A stretch of 64,000 bases of DNA, taken from contig JAVEWG010000013.1 of the NCBI GenBank assembly GCA_034004685.1, forward strand, positions 15,796 to 79,795, read 5' to 3'. The DNA is from JAEUNX01 sp034004685 (GTDB lineage Bacteria > Pseudomonadota > Gammaproteobacteria > Burkholderiales > Rhodocyclaceae). Shown here one piece after another: positions 7,833 to 15,959 of this stretch. A program made the position numbers and the translations under genes. Under the pieces are notes generated by a model that did not search any database, had not been told where the DNA came from, and saw only the letters and a program-made list of their open reading frames with translations. Positions within the stretch are counted from its first letter, which is position 1. Every line of letters begins with the position of its first letter.

Positions 7833-8729
7833 ATGCCCCCAGCCCCCACCGCGAACGGCGACATCGACGCGCAAGCACCCCAGTGGTTTCTCCAGGCCCT
7901 GGCCCACCCGGGCAGCTCAGCCCATGTCACGGCCAACGGGGTCCGTCTCCATTACCTGACCTGGAATCCGGACGACTCCTCCAAGCCGGTGCTCCTGCTG
8001 GTCCATGGCTTCCGTTCCCACGCCCACTGGTGGGACTGGACGGCACCCTACCTGGCTGAGGGCTACCGGATCGTCGCGCCGGATCTTTCCGGCATGGGCG
8101 ACAGCGAACGGCGCGGCGCCTACGTCCCGGATACCTGGGCCCAGGACTTGATCGGCTTTCTCGACGCCCTGGGTCTCCAGGCGGTGGTAGCCGTGGGCCA
8201 CAGCTACGGCGGTTCCACCCTGCTGCGAGCCTGCCGTGGGCGGCCGGATCTATTCTCCCGGCTGATCCTGCTGGATACCACCATGACCTTTGCCGACGAG
8301 GCCGCCACCCCGCCGCCGCCACCCCTGCCCACCGCCAACACCTGCTATCCGGACCTGGAGACCGCCGCCGCCCGCTTCATCCTGCGCCCACGCCAACCGG
8401 AGGCGCTGCCCTTCCTCCTGCGCCACATTGCCCGCCACTCGGCCCGCCAGGATCCCGACGGCTGGCGCTGGAAATTCGACCCGGCGGCCTATCCCTTCGA
8501 CCGCTACCGCTACGATGGCGAGGATCTGCTGGCAGGCTGCCCCCGACCGGTGGATTATGTGCGGGCCCAATGCAGCGGCACCACCAGCCCGGCCCGGGCC
8601 AGCATTCTCGCCCAGGCCATGGAACGGGTAAGGGGCGGGCGGATGATCGAGATCCCCGCCGCCCACCACCACATGATGATCGACCAACCCATCGCGGTGA
8701 TCACCGCCCTGCGGACCCTGCTGGCCTAG
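7833..8729 (+). CDS. Alpha/beta-fold hydrolase
   Basis: A 298-residue alpha/beta hydrolase with oxyanion motif LVHGFRSH, PDLSGMGDS, and nucleophile elbow VGHSYGGS with Ser124; the likely catalytic His is in AAHHHMMIDQP near the C-terminus. Related proteins hydrolyse esters or cleave C-C bonds of ring-fission products. The ATG at 7833 was chosen over an in-frame TTG at 7803. It lies 58 bases upstream of the next SDR gene and opens the plus-strand unit divergent from the MaoC-like gene. A low-complexity proline run follows DEAATP. Substrate unknown. Confidence 0.87.
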   Translation: MPPAPTANGDIDAQAPQWFLQALAHPGSSAHVTANGVRLHYLTWNPDDSSKPVLLLVHGFRSHAHWWDWTAPYLAEGYRIVAPDLSGMGDSERRGAYVPDTWAQDLIGFLDALGLQAVVAVGHSYGGSTLLRACRGRPDLFSRLILLDTTMTFADEAATPPPPPLPTANTCYPDLETAAARFILRPRQPEALPFLLRHIARHSARQDPDGWRWKFDPAAYPFDRYRYDGEDLLAGCPRPVDYVRAQCSGTTSPARASILAQAMERVRGGRMIEIPAAHHHMMIDQPIAVITALRTLLA

Positions 8730-8787
8730 GGTGTTTCCAGGGTCAGCCCATTAACCATCACAACAACCACAACACGGAGGAGCAATC

Positions 8788-9597
8788 ATGGAACTGAATT
8801 TGTACGGCAAGCGCGCCCTGGTCACCGGCAGCAGCTCGGGCATCGGCGTGGCCATCGCCCGCCTGCTGGCGGCCGAAGGGGCCTGGGTCGTGGTCCACGG
8901 CCGCAACCAGGAGCGGGCCCAGGCGGTGGCTGACGGCATCACGGCGGCGGGCGGCCGCGCCGCGGTGGCCTGCGGCGACCTATCCACCGACGAGGGCGCC
9001 ACCGCCGTTGCCGACCAGGCCCTGGCCGCCTTTGGCGGCATCGACATCCTGGTGAACAACGCCGGCGGCCAGGGCAAGTCGAAGAATCCGTCCTGGTTCA
9101 CCACGGCGGTTTCCGACTGGAGTTACACCTACGAGGCCAACGTACTGGCCGCGGTTCGCCTCATCCACCGCCTGGCTCCGGCCATGAAGGAGCGGGGCTG
9201 GGGCCGGGTGATCAACATCGCCACCGGCGCTGCCATCACCCCCACCTCGGCCCAGCCCGACTACGGCGCCTCCAAGGCCGCCATGCTGAATTTTTCCCTA
9301 GGATTGTCCAAGGCCCTCAAGCGCTCCGGCGTCACCAGCAATGCCGTATCGCCGGGCATGATCCGCACCGAAGGCCTCAACGTCTTCCTGTCCGACCTGG
9401 CCACCAAGCGGGGCTGGGGCGACGACGTCGCCAAAGCCGAGGAGTACGTGGCCAACGGCAGTGGCCAGACAGTGGCCCGCATCGGCGAGGTGGATGACAT
9501 CGCCTACGCCGTGGCCATGCTGGCCAGCCCCCGGGCGGATTTCATCAACGGCACCAATTTCCACGTGGATGGCGGGATTTCCCCGTCCCTCAACTAA
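8788..9597 (+). CDS. SDR oxidoreductase
   Basis: A 269-residue classical SDR: TGSSSGIGVA cofactor motif, NNAGG, and catalytic Ser/Thr region IATGAA with YGASK (YxxxK), then NAVSPGMIRTEG and the tail HVDGGISPSLN. The ATG at 8788 follows GGAGGAG. It is followed 61 bases later by another SDR on the same strand, so the two probably act in sequence or on related intermediates as NAD(P)-dependent alcohol or ketone oxidoreductases. Substrate unknown. Confidence 0.9.
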   Translation: MELNLYGKRALVTGSSSGIGVAIARLLAAEGAWVVVHGRNQERAQAVADGITAAGGRAAVACGDLSTDEGATAVADQALAAFGGIDILVNNAGGQGKSKNPSWFTTAVSDWSYTYEANVLAAVRLIHRLAPAMKERGWGRVINIATGAAITPTSAQPDYGASKAAMLNFSLGLSKALKRSGVTSNAVSPGMIRTEGLNVFLSDLATKRGWGDDVAKAEEYVANGSGQTVARIGEVDDIAYAVAMLASPRADFINGTNFHVDGGISPSLN

Positions 9598-9658
9598 GGT
9601 ACCGGGGGCCACCCGCCCCCAACGCCAAGAACAACCGCATATTGGAGAATCCCGTTTC

Positions 9659-10483
9659 ATGAACCCAGCTGAAATCAATTTCAAGGATAAGGTCGCCATC
9701 ATCACCGCCGGCGCCAACGGCATCGGCGAGGGCGCCGCCATGGCCATCGCCCGCTTCGGCGGCAACGTGGTCATCGCCGACATCGATGGGGAAAACGGCG
9801 AGCGGGTCGCCGCCGCTGCCCGCGCCCTCGGCCGCGAGGCCCTGTACATTCCGATGGACGCCAAGAAGGCCGATCAGGTCACCGCCATGGTGGACCAGGC
9901 CGCCAGGCACTTTGGCCGCATCGACATCCTGGTAAACAACGCCGGCGGCACCCGCCACCAGAAATTCCTCGACCAGAACGAGGCCAACTGGCGCCGCCTC
10001 ATCGACTTCAACTTCATGAGCATGCTGGCCGCCACCCACGCCGCCGCCAAGGTGATGGTGGCCGGCCAGCGCGGCGGCTGCATCATCAACGTGGCCAGCA
10101 CCGAAGGCCTGCGGGCCGCGCCGGGCTTTTCGGTGTATGCCGCCTGCAAGGCCGCGATGGTGTCGCTTACCCGCTCCATGGCCCTGGAACTGTCGGAATA
10201 CAACATCCGCAGCTTCGCCCTGGCGCCTGACATGATCCTGACCCCCGGCCTGAAGCCCTTCCTGGAGGCCGCCACGCCCCAACAGAAGGCGGCCCAGCTG
10301 GGCTACATTCCCTTGGGACGCCTGGGCACCATCGAGGAAATCGGTAACGTCGCCGCCTTCCTGGCCTCCGACATGGCCGCCTACCTCAACGGCGTCACTA
10401 TCCCGGTGGATGCCGGCGCCACCGCCTCCAGCGGCTGGACCCGGGGTCCCGACAACGCCTACTGGGCCCTCTATCACGCCTGA
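9659..10483 (+). CDS. SDR oxidoreductase
   Basis: A 274-residue classical SDR with cofactor motif TAGANGIGEG, an acidic residue after the second strand (VIADIDG), which favours NAD+, NNAGG, and an active site with Ser in NVASTEG and YAACK (YxxxK). The start at 9659 has a GGAG site in TTGGAGAATC; a longer frame would overlap the previous gene by about 140 bases. It has a slightly long tail rich in W and Y after DAGATASSG. It lies in tandem with the SDR at 8788 and is likely part of the same catabolic unit. Confidence 0.9.
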   Translation: MNPAEINFKDKVAIITAGANGIGEGAAMAIARFGGNVVIADIDGENGERVAAAARALGREALYIPMDAKKADQVTAMVDQAARHFGRIDILVNNAGGTRHQKFLDQNEANWRRLIDFNFMSMLAATHAAAKVMVAGQRGGCIINVASTEGLRAAPGFSVYAACKAAMVSLTRSMALELSEYNIRSFALAPDMILTPGLKPFLEAATPQQKAAQLGYIPLGRLGTIEEIGNVAAFLASDMAAYLNGVTIPVDAGATASSGWTRGPDNAYWALYHA

Positions 10484-10562
10484 CCCCCAGGCCGGCGCTG
10501 CCATTGCGGCTCAAGAGGATAATATTTTCAACCCTGGGCGCAGGTAGCGTCCCGGGGGGCTT

Positions 10563-10581
10563 AAATGATAAAGTGTCAGTT
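10563..10581 (+). promoter_or_regulatory. Candidate operator, copy 2
   Basis: The 19 bases AAATGATAAAGTGTCAGTT lie 85 bases upstream of the ketoacyl-synthase-like gene. The identical 19-mer, in the same orientation relative to its gene, occurs before the SDR gene at 16772. It reads as arms AA(A/C)TGA(T/C) inverted around five bases, as in copy 1. An exact match of this length in two promoter regions of one cluster is unlikely by chance in DNA this GC-rich. Confidence 0.7.
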
Positions 10582-10665
10582 GTTTTTTCGTGGCGCGGAA
10601 AGCCGGTCGCGGCCTATCGGAATCAGCGGTTGGCGGACTTGCTCCGTTAAATAAAGGGCATATCG

Positions 10666-12120
10666 ATGAACTTTGGAATTCTTGCTTACGGCGCTTACCT
10701 GCCGCGCCGGCGCCTCCCGCGGCGCTCCATGATTGAGGCCAACGCCTGGTTCGACTCGAGCCTGCGCGGCCTGGGTAAAGGCGAGCGCACCATGTGCGGC
10801 TGGGATGAAGATCCCATCACCATGGCGGTGGACGCCGCCCGGGACGCATTGAAGGGTAGCGACGCCAGCGCCATCAAGTCGGTGCTGTTCGCTTCCACCA
10901 CCTTCCCCTTCCTGGATCGTCTGAATTCGGGGGTGGTCGCCGCCGCCCTGAATCTGTCGGAAGACATCGCTGCCGCCGATCTGGGCGCCTGTCAGCGGGC
11001 CGCCACCTCGGCCCTCGCCCAGGCCTTCAACGGCACGGGCACCACTCTGGTGGTGTCCGCCGAGCAGCGCAAGACCAAGGCCGCCAGCCCCCTGGAACTC
11101 ACCAGCGGCGACGGCGCCGCCGCCATCCTGGTGGGCGAGGGCAATCCCATCGCCAAGCTGCTGGCCAAATCCTCCGGCACCCAGGATTTCGTGGATCACT
11201 ATCGCACCATCGAGTCCGAATACGATTACCGCTGGGAAGACCGCTGGGTGCGTGACGAAGGCTTCCTCAAGCTGATCACTCCGGTGGTGGCCCGCTGCCT
11301 GAAGAGCGCTGGTCTGACCGGCGCCGACGTCACCCACTTCTGCCTGCCCACCACTCTGGCCAAGGGCGCCGACGCCATCGCCAAGAAAGTCGGCATCGCC
11401 CCCGAAGCCGTGCGGGACAACCTGCAACTGGTCTGCGGCGACACCGGCACTGCCCATCCCCTGGTGATGCTGGCCGACGTCCTGGCCGTGGCCAAGCCGG
11501 GCGATCGCATCCTGGTGGCGGCCTTTGGCCAGGGCGCCGACGCCCTGCTGTTCGAAGTCACCGAAGCCATCAAGGATTTCGCCCCGGTTCGCGGCGTGCA
11601 GGGCCACCTGGCCCGCCGCAAGGAAGAGCCCAACTACATCAAGTTCCTGGCCTTCCGGGACGGCATCGATCTGGAACGGGGCATCCGCTCCGAGCAGGAC
11701 AAGCAGACCCCCCTGGCCATGATGTGGCGTAACCGGGCCGCCTACACCTCCATGGTGGGCGGCAAGTGCACCAAGTGTGGCACGCCCCAGTACCCGTCCA
11801 GCCGCATCTGCGTAAACCCCGAGTGCACCGCGGTGGACAGCCAGGAGCCCTACAGCTTCGCCGACAAGATCGGTCGCATCAATTCCTACACGGCCGACCT
11901 GCTGGCCTATTCACCCGAGCCCCCCTCCTGCTACGGCATGATCGAGTTCAAGGAAGGCGGCCGCTGGATGATGGACATGATCGACATGGAACCCGCCGAC
12001 CTGGCCGTGGGACTGGAAATGCGCATGGTCTTCCGCATCCGCGACACGGATCCCCAGCGCGGCTTCCGCCGTTACCACTGGAAGGCGACTCCGGCCGCCG
12101 ACATCAAGAAGGGAGCCTGA
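10666..12120 (+). CDS. HMG-CoA synthase/KAS III-like protein fused to DUF35 zinc-ribbon/OB domain
   Basis: A 484-residue two-domain protein. Residues 1 to about 325 are a thiolase-fold domain like hydroxymethylglutaryl-CoA synthase or ketoacyl-ACP synthase III, with the nucleophile-like Cys109 in LGACQRA and the C-terminal signature GDRILVAAFGQGAD. The FHxP motif that carries the HMG-CoA synthase catalytic histidine reads FCLP here, so classical chemistry is uncertain. Residues about 345-475 are a DUF35 acyl-CoA-associated domain: four zinc cysteines (C368, C371, C382, C387), then an OB fold. In archaea, separate DUF35, thiolase and HMG-CoA synthase proteins form one channelling complex; here two of the three are fused and the thiolase is the next gene, two bases away. 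Confidence 0.88.
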   Translation: MNFGILAYGAYLPRRRLPRRSMIEANAWFDSSLRGLGKGERTMCGWDEDPITMAVDAARDALKGSDASAIKSVLFASTTFPFLDRLNSGVVAAALNLSEDIAAADLGACQRAATSALAQAFNGTGTTLVVSAEQRKTKAASPLELTSGDGAAAILVGEGNPIAKLLAKSSGTQDFVDHYRTIESEYDYRWEDRWVRDEGFLKLITPVVARCLKSAGLTGADVTHFCLPTTLAKGADAIAKKVGIAPEAVRDNLQLVCGDTGTAHPLVMLADVLAVAKPGDRILVAAFGQGADALLFEVTEAIKDFAPVRGVQGHLARRKEEPNYIKFLAFRDGIDLERGIRSEQDKQTPLAMMWRNRAAYTSMVGGKCTKCGTPQYPSSRICVNPECTAVDSQEPYSFADKIGRINSYTADLLAYSPEPPSCYGMIEFKEGGRWMMDMIDMEPADLAVGLEMRMVFRIRDTDPQRGFRRYHWKATPAADIKKGA

Positions 12121-12122
12121 CC

Positions 12123-13328
12123 ATGGCAAAAGGTATTAAAGACAAGGTTGCCATTCTCGGCATGGGTTGCACCCGCTTTGGCGAGCGCTTCGACATGGAA
12201 GCCCAGGACCTGATGGTGGAAGCCTACCTGGAGGCCATGACCGACGCCGGCATCGAAGCCAAGCAGATCGACGCCGCCTGGCTGGCCACCGGCTCCCCGG
12301 AATTCCACCTGGGCAACTCCGCCCTGGCGCTGACCAGTACCCTGCGTCTGCCCTACATCCCCACCACCCGGGTGGAAAACTTCTGCGCCAGCGGCACCGA
12401 GGCCTTCCGTGGCGCGGTGTATGCCGTGGCCTCCGGCGCGGCGGACATCGCCATCGCCCTGGGCGTGGAGAAGTGCAAGGACGCCGGTTTCGGTGGTCTG
12501 CCCCCCGTCGGTCGCCCCATGAACTCCAAGTTCATCTGGCCCAGCGTGTCCGCCCCGGGCAGCTTTGCCCAGCTGGCCACCGCCTATACCAGCAAGTTCG
12601 GCACCGACCCCAAGGACCTGAAGCGGGCCATGGCCCATATTTCGGTGAAGAGCCATGACAACGGCTCCCGCAACCCGAAGGCCCACCTGCGCACCAAACT
12701 GACCATCGACGCCGTGCTGAACGCGCCGATGATCGCCGATCCCCTGGGCTTGTTCGACTGCTGCGGCGTCTCCGACGGCGCCGCCTGCGCCATCGTCACC
12801 ACCCCCGAGATCGCCCGCAGCCTGGGCAAGAAGGATCTGGTCTCGGTCAAGGCCCTGCAACTGGCCGGCTCCAACGGTTCAGAAGCACAGTTTAACGCCT
12901 GGGACGGCAGTTATTTCGGCACCACCAAGGCCGCCGCCAAGCGCGCCTACGCCGAAGCCGGCATCACCGATCCGCGCAAGGAGCTGGACCTGATCGAGGT
13001 GCACGACTGCTTCTCCATCACCGAGCTGGTGACCATGGAAGACCTGTTCATCTCCGCGGAAGGCACGGCGGTGAAGGACATCCTGGACGGGTTCTATGAT
13101 GCCGATGGCACCATCCCCTGCCAGATCGACGGCGGTCTCAAGTGCTTCGGCCACCCGGTGGGCGCTTCCGGCATCCGCATGATCTACGAGAACTATCTCC
13201 AGATCCTGGGCCGTGCCGGCGACCGTCAGCGTCAGGACAACCCCCGCATCGGCCTCGGCCACAACGTGGGCGGCTATCCCCACCAAGGTATCTGCGCGAT
13301 CTCTATCGTCGGCGCCTACGAAGGCTGA
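12123..13328 (+). CDS. Thiolase, SCP2/acetyl-CoA C-acyltransferase type
   Basis: A 401-residue thiolase of the SCP2/lipid-transfer type. Cys88 in ENFCASG is the acylated nucleophile; His294 in EVHDCFS and His344 in FGHPVGASG complete the active site. The start is two bases after the upstream stop, and GGGAG in the end of that gene serves as ribosome site, so translation is coupled. Thiolases of this family often need a DUF35 partner, as in BbsAB of anaerobic toluene degradation and the Ltp2-ChsH2 steroid aldolase, and the DUF35 domain is in the preceding gene. Likely role: CoA-dependent C-C cleavage of a beta-ketoacyl-CoA, or a retro-aldol step. Confidence 0.92.
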   Translation: MAKGIKDKVAILGMGCTRFGERFDMEAQDLMVEAYLEAMTDAGIEAKQIDAAWLATGSPEFHLGNSALALTSTLRLPYIPTTRVENFCASGTEAFRGAVYAVASGAADIAIALGVEKCKDAGFGGLPPVGRPMNSKFIWPSVSAPGSFAQLATAYTSKFGTDPKDLKRAMAHISVKSHDNGSRNPKAHLRTKLTIDAVLNAPMIADPLGLFDCCGVSDGAACAIVTTPEIARSLGKKDLVSVKALQLAGSNGSEAQFNAWDGSYFGTTKAAAKRAYAEAGITDPRKELDLIEVHDCFSITELVTMEDLFISAEGTAVKDILDGFYDADGTIPCQIDGGLKCFGHPVGASGIRMIYENYLQILGRAGDRQRQDNPRIGLGHNVGGYPHQGICAISIVGAYEG

Positions 13329-13350
13329 CCCCCTCGCTCCAGGCCCAAGA

Positions 13351-13390
13351 AAAAGCCTCGCCCCTTATCAGGGGCGAGGCTTTTTTTTTG
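13351..13390 (+). terminator. Intrinsic terminator after thiolase gene
   Basis: A 15-base stem (13351-13365 with 13372-13386), six-base loop, and a run of nine T. It lies 22 bases after the thiolase stop. The A run on the 5' side lets it also work for the convergent alcohol dehydrogenase gene that ends at 13412. Confidence 0.93.
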
Positions 13391-13411
13391 CCGTTGACCC
13401 GACCGGGGCCG

Positions 13412-14431
13412 TCAGGCGGCGAACGCCACGATCACCTTGGCCGATGCCTTGCCGTCCGCCGCCGTCTTGAAGGCCGCCTCGAATTCTTCCACCGGGAAGA
13501 CATGGCTGACCAGGGCCGTGAGATCCACCTGATCATCCCCCAGCATGGCCAACACATCGGGAAATTCGGTGGGGTAGCAGATGGACCCCCGAACCACCAG
13601 TTCCTTGGTCATGATCTGATTCATGTCCAGGGGCAGGGGTTGTTTGTGGGCCGCCACGATGACGATCCGCGCTCCGCTCCTGGCCATGCCCACCGCATCG
13701 GCAATCAGTGGACCAAAGCCGGCGGCATCCAGGAACAGGTCGGCGCCCACGCTCTTCTGGCCGGTCATGGGGTGCCGCACCACGCCGAAAAGCGCCCCCA
13801 GTTCTTCCTTGAGATCGCTCCTGGCGGGATTGACCACGGCACTCGCGCCCAGGGCCAGGGCCCGTTGCAGCCGCTCCTCCACCACATCCACCGCCACGAT
13901 GTCCTTCACCCCGAGGTAGTGCAGGGACGCCACCATGCCCAGCCCGATGGGGCCGGCGCCCAACACCACCACCTTGTCCCCCGGCTGCGCCCCGCCCACA
14001 TGGATGGCATGGCGCCCCACCGCCAGGGGCTCGGCGAGCACCGCCCGCTGGAAACTCATGGCATCCGGGATGGGATGGATGGCGCCCCCCAGGGTGGCAT
14101 TCCTCACCAGCAGGAACTCACCACAGCCACCGGCATCGGACCCGATGCCGATGTTGTTGCCGCCCTTCATCGGATCCACCACCACCCGCTGCCCCACCTG
14201 GAGGCCAGCGACTTCCGACCCTAGGGCGGCGATCACCCCGGCCACCTCGTGGCCGACGGGAATGGGGGACTTGGCCGGCCCGCCCGGGCCGCCCTGATGA
14301 ACGAAATGCAAATCGCTGCCGCAGATGCCGAAAGCCGCCACCTTGACCACCACATCCCGCTCGGTGGCGGGCGGCAGTTCCACCTCGTCCAGGCGCAAGT
14401 CATGGGGGCCGTGCAAGCGTACTTGTCTCAT
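13412..14431 (-). CDS. Zinc-type (MDR) alcohol dehydrogenase
   Basis: A 339-residue medium-chain dehydrogenase. Catalytic-zinc ligands are visible in GICGSD (Cys37) and PVGHEVAG (His-Glu), and the NAD-binding motif in VVLGAGPIGLG with an Asp after the second strand (VAVDVV), which favours NAD+. The four-cysteine structural-zinc lobe of many family members is missing: only one Cys (GGCGEF) remains in that stretch. It resembles threonine/sorbitol-dehydrogenase-like MDRs. It is the most distal gene of the minus-strand unit that starts at 16772. Likely oxidises a secondary alcohol of the pathway; substrate unknown. Confidence 0.9.
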   Translation of the reverse strand: MRQVRLHGPHDLRLDEVELPPATERDVVVKVAAFGICGSDLHFVHQGGPGGPAKSPIPVGHEVAGVIAALGSEVAGLQVGQRVVVDPMKGGNNIGIGSDAGGCGEFLLVRNATLGGAIHPIPDAMSFQRAVLAEPLAVGRHAIHVGGAQPGDKVVVLGAGPIGLGMVASLHYLGVKDIVAVDVVEERLQRALALGASAVVNPARSDLKEELGALFGVVRHPMTGQKSVGADLFLDAAGFGPLIADAVGMARSGARIVIVAAHKQPLPLDMNQIMTKELVVRGSICYPTEFPDVLAMLGDDQVDLTALVSHVFPVEEFEAAFKTAADGKASAKVIVAFAA

Positions 14432-14490
14432 GGAGGATCCCTTCTCATCGTTTTAGTCACCGTGGCGGCGCGAAAGCCCCGCCCGGAACA

Positions 14491-15021
14491 TCAAGCCTTG
14501 CCGTGCTCCGCTTTTTCCTTCTCCTGACGCACCATGGCATGGCAGCTGGCGATGGGCGTCGTGCCATCGAACACCACGGCGCCTCGCTGGGTATCCCGAT
14601 AGCCACCGATGGTCTGGATGGCCGTGCCAGTAATCGCCACCAGCATGTCCTGAAGGTGGGTGCAGCCCTTGCCGCCGCCAAACAGTTCCCTCACCTTCTT
14701 GTTCCAGCCCGAAGCGACGCGCAAGCCGATCAGGCCCCGGTAGGCCGCCTCGATCTCGCAACAAATCGCCATGGGCGTGGAATCCATGGCGCAAGCCACG
14801 TCCCTCACCTCCAGGTTGTCGTCCAGGGTCAGGCGCAGCCAGATATCGTGCACCGGCTGGCCAGCGGCCCGGTCACCCCGTTCACGGCTGGGGTAGGTAT
14901 AGGTTCTCAGGTCCACCAGGTGGCCCTCGATATCCCACATGCCATCCCGGCGGCGGTAGCCCCGGCATTCGACATTGCGGATTTGAAGCCAGTCTCTGGC
15001 TTCCGGTTCTGGTAAGGGCAT
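14491..15021 (-). CDS. DUF2889 family protein
   Basis: A 176-residue protein that I recognise as DUF2889 from the opening RNVECRGYRRRDGMWDIEGHLVD, shown here only in its first and last parts as R-x-GYRR and DIEGHLVD, and from the conserved GCTHLQDML. The family has no established function but is frequent beside CoA-ester catabolic genes in proteobacteria and actinobacteria. There is no signal peptide or membrane segment. It sits between an SDR gene (29 bases upstream) and the alcohol dehydrogenase gene (59 bases downstream), which suggests a part in the same pathway. No function is claimed. Confidence 0.8.
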   Translation of the reverse strand: MPLPEPEARDWLQIRNVECRGYRRRDGMWDIEGHLVDLRTYTYPSRERGDRAAGQPVHDIWLRLTLDDNLEVRDVACAMDSTPMAICCEIEAAYRGLIGLRVASGWNKKVRELFGGGKGCTHLQDMLVAITGTAIQTIGGYRDTQRGAVVFDGTTPIASCHAMVRQEKEKAEHGKA

Positions 15022-15050
15022 TTCAACAACTCCAACTCACAGCAAATTGA

Positions 15051-15872
15051 TCAAGCGCTGACGCCCAGCTGGCCCCAGCGCAGGGCGGCGATGGTTCCAC
15101 CATCCACCCGCAGGTCGATACCCGTGACAAAACTGGCCGAAGGTCCACTCACCCACTCCACCGCGCTGGCGATATCGTCGGGGGTGCCGATGCGCTGCAT
15201 CGGGGTGCCGGCCAGCACCGCCGCCACCTGGGGGTGCTCCTTCAGTTCCAGGCGCCCCTGGGCCGTGGAAGTCAGGCCGGGGCTGATGGTCACCAGCCGT
15301 GCGCCCTGCCTGGCCCAGGCGAGGGACTGGACCTCCACCCGTACCTGGTTGCCCCGCTTGGCCACCAGATAGGCGTTGCTCTTGTCGTCCCAGGCCGGCA
15401 CGGTACGCACCGCCCCCATCAACGCGTCCAGGGGCGCCAGGGCGAAAGCCCGCTCCACCTCTGGCGTGAGCTGGACGAACTGGGCCCCCATGCTGGCGAT
15501 GACGACCCCCACCGAGCCGGGGCCGGCCAGGGGCAGAAAGGCTTCCAGCAAGCGGGCGGTACCCACCATGTTCACCTCGAAGATCTTTTCGGCCGAGGGT
15601 GCCTGGGCCTGGGAAATGGCCGCAGTGTGCACCAGGGTTTTCAAGCCCCCCGCCCCAGCCACCGCGTCCGCCAGAGCCTGGGGCGCGGCCGGATCCCCCA
15701 GATCAAGGACGCAGGACACCACGTCCAGGCCATCGTCCCGCAAAGTGGTCGCGGCCTCATCCACCCGGCGCCCATCCACGTCGGTAATCACCAAGCGTCG
15801 GCCGGAACCCAGCCGACGAGCGCAAGCCAGGCCCATGGTGCCCAGGCCGGTTACGACCACCACTTCTTTCAT
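15051..15872 (-). CDS. SDR oxidoreductase
   Basis: A 273-residue SDR. The cofactor motif is shortened (TGLGTMGLA), followed by an Asp (VITDVDG) that favours NAD+. The active-site tyrosine and lysine are in YLVAK, preceded by a longer-than-usual insertion (about residues 135-160) after the strand VVIASMG. This matches a divergent SDR subgroup that looks like 3-alpha- or other hydroxysteroid-type dehydrogenases, but no substrate can be assigned. The ATG at 15872 has AGGA eight bases upstream; an ATG at 15878 is in frame but too near that site. Confidence 0.85.
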   Translation of the reverse strand: MKEVVVVTGLGTMGLACARRLGSGRRLVITDVDGRRVDEAATTLRDDGLDVVSCVLDLGDPAAPQALADAVAGAGGLKTLVHTAAISQAQAPSAEKIFEVNMVGTARLLEAFLPLAGPGSVGVVIASMGAQFVQLTPEVERAFALAPLDALMGAVRTVPAWDDKSNAYLVAKRGNQVRVEVQSLAWARQGARLVTISPGLTSTAQGRLELKEHPQVAAVLAGTPMQRIGTPDDIASAVEWVSGPSASFVTGIDLRVDGGTIAALRWGQLGVSA

Positions 15873-15959
15873 GGACATCTTCCTGGAAATGTTTCAATTG
15901 CTGATCCGGCAGCCCTCGCGGGCTGGCCGGATCGTCATCGACCGCCGGCGACGGCGCGT

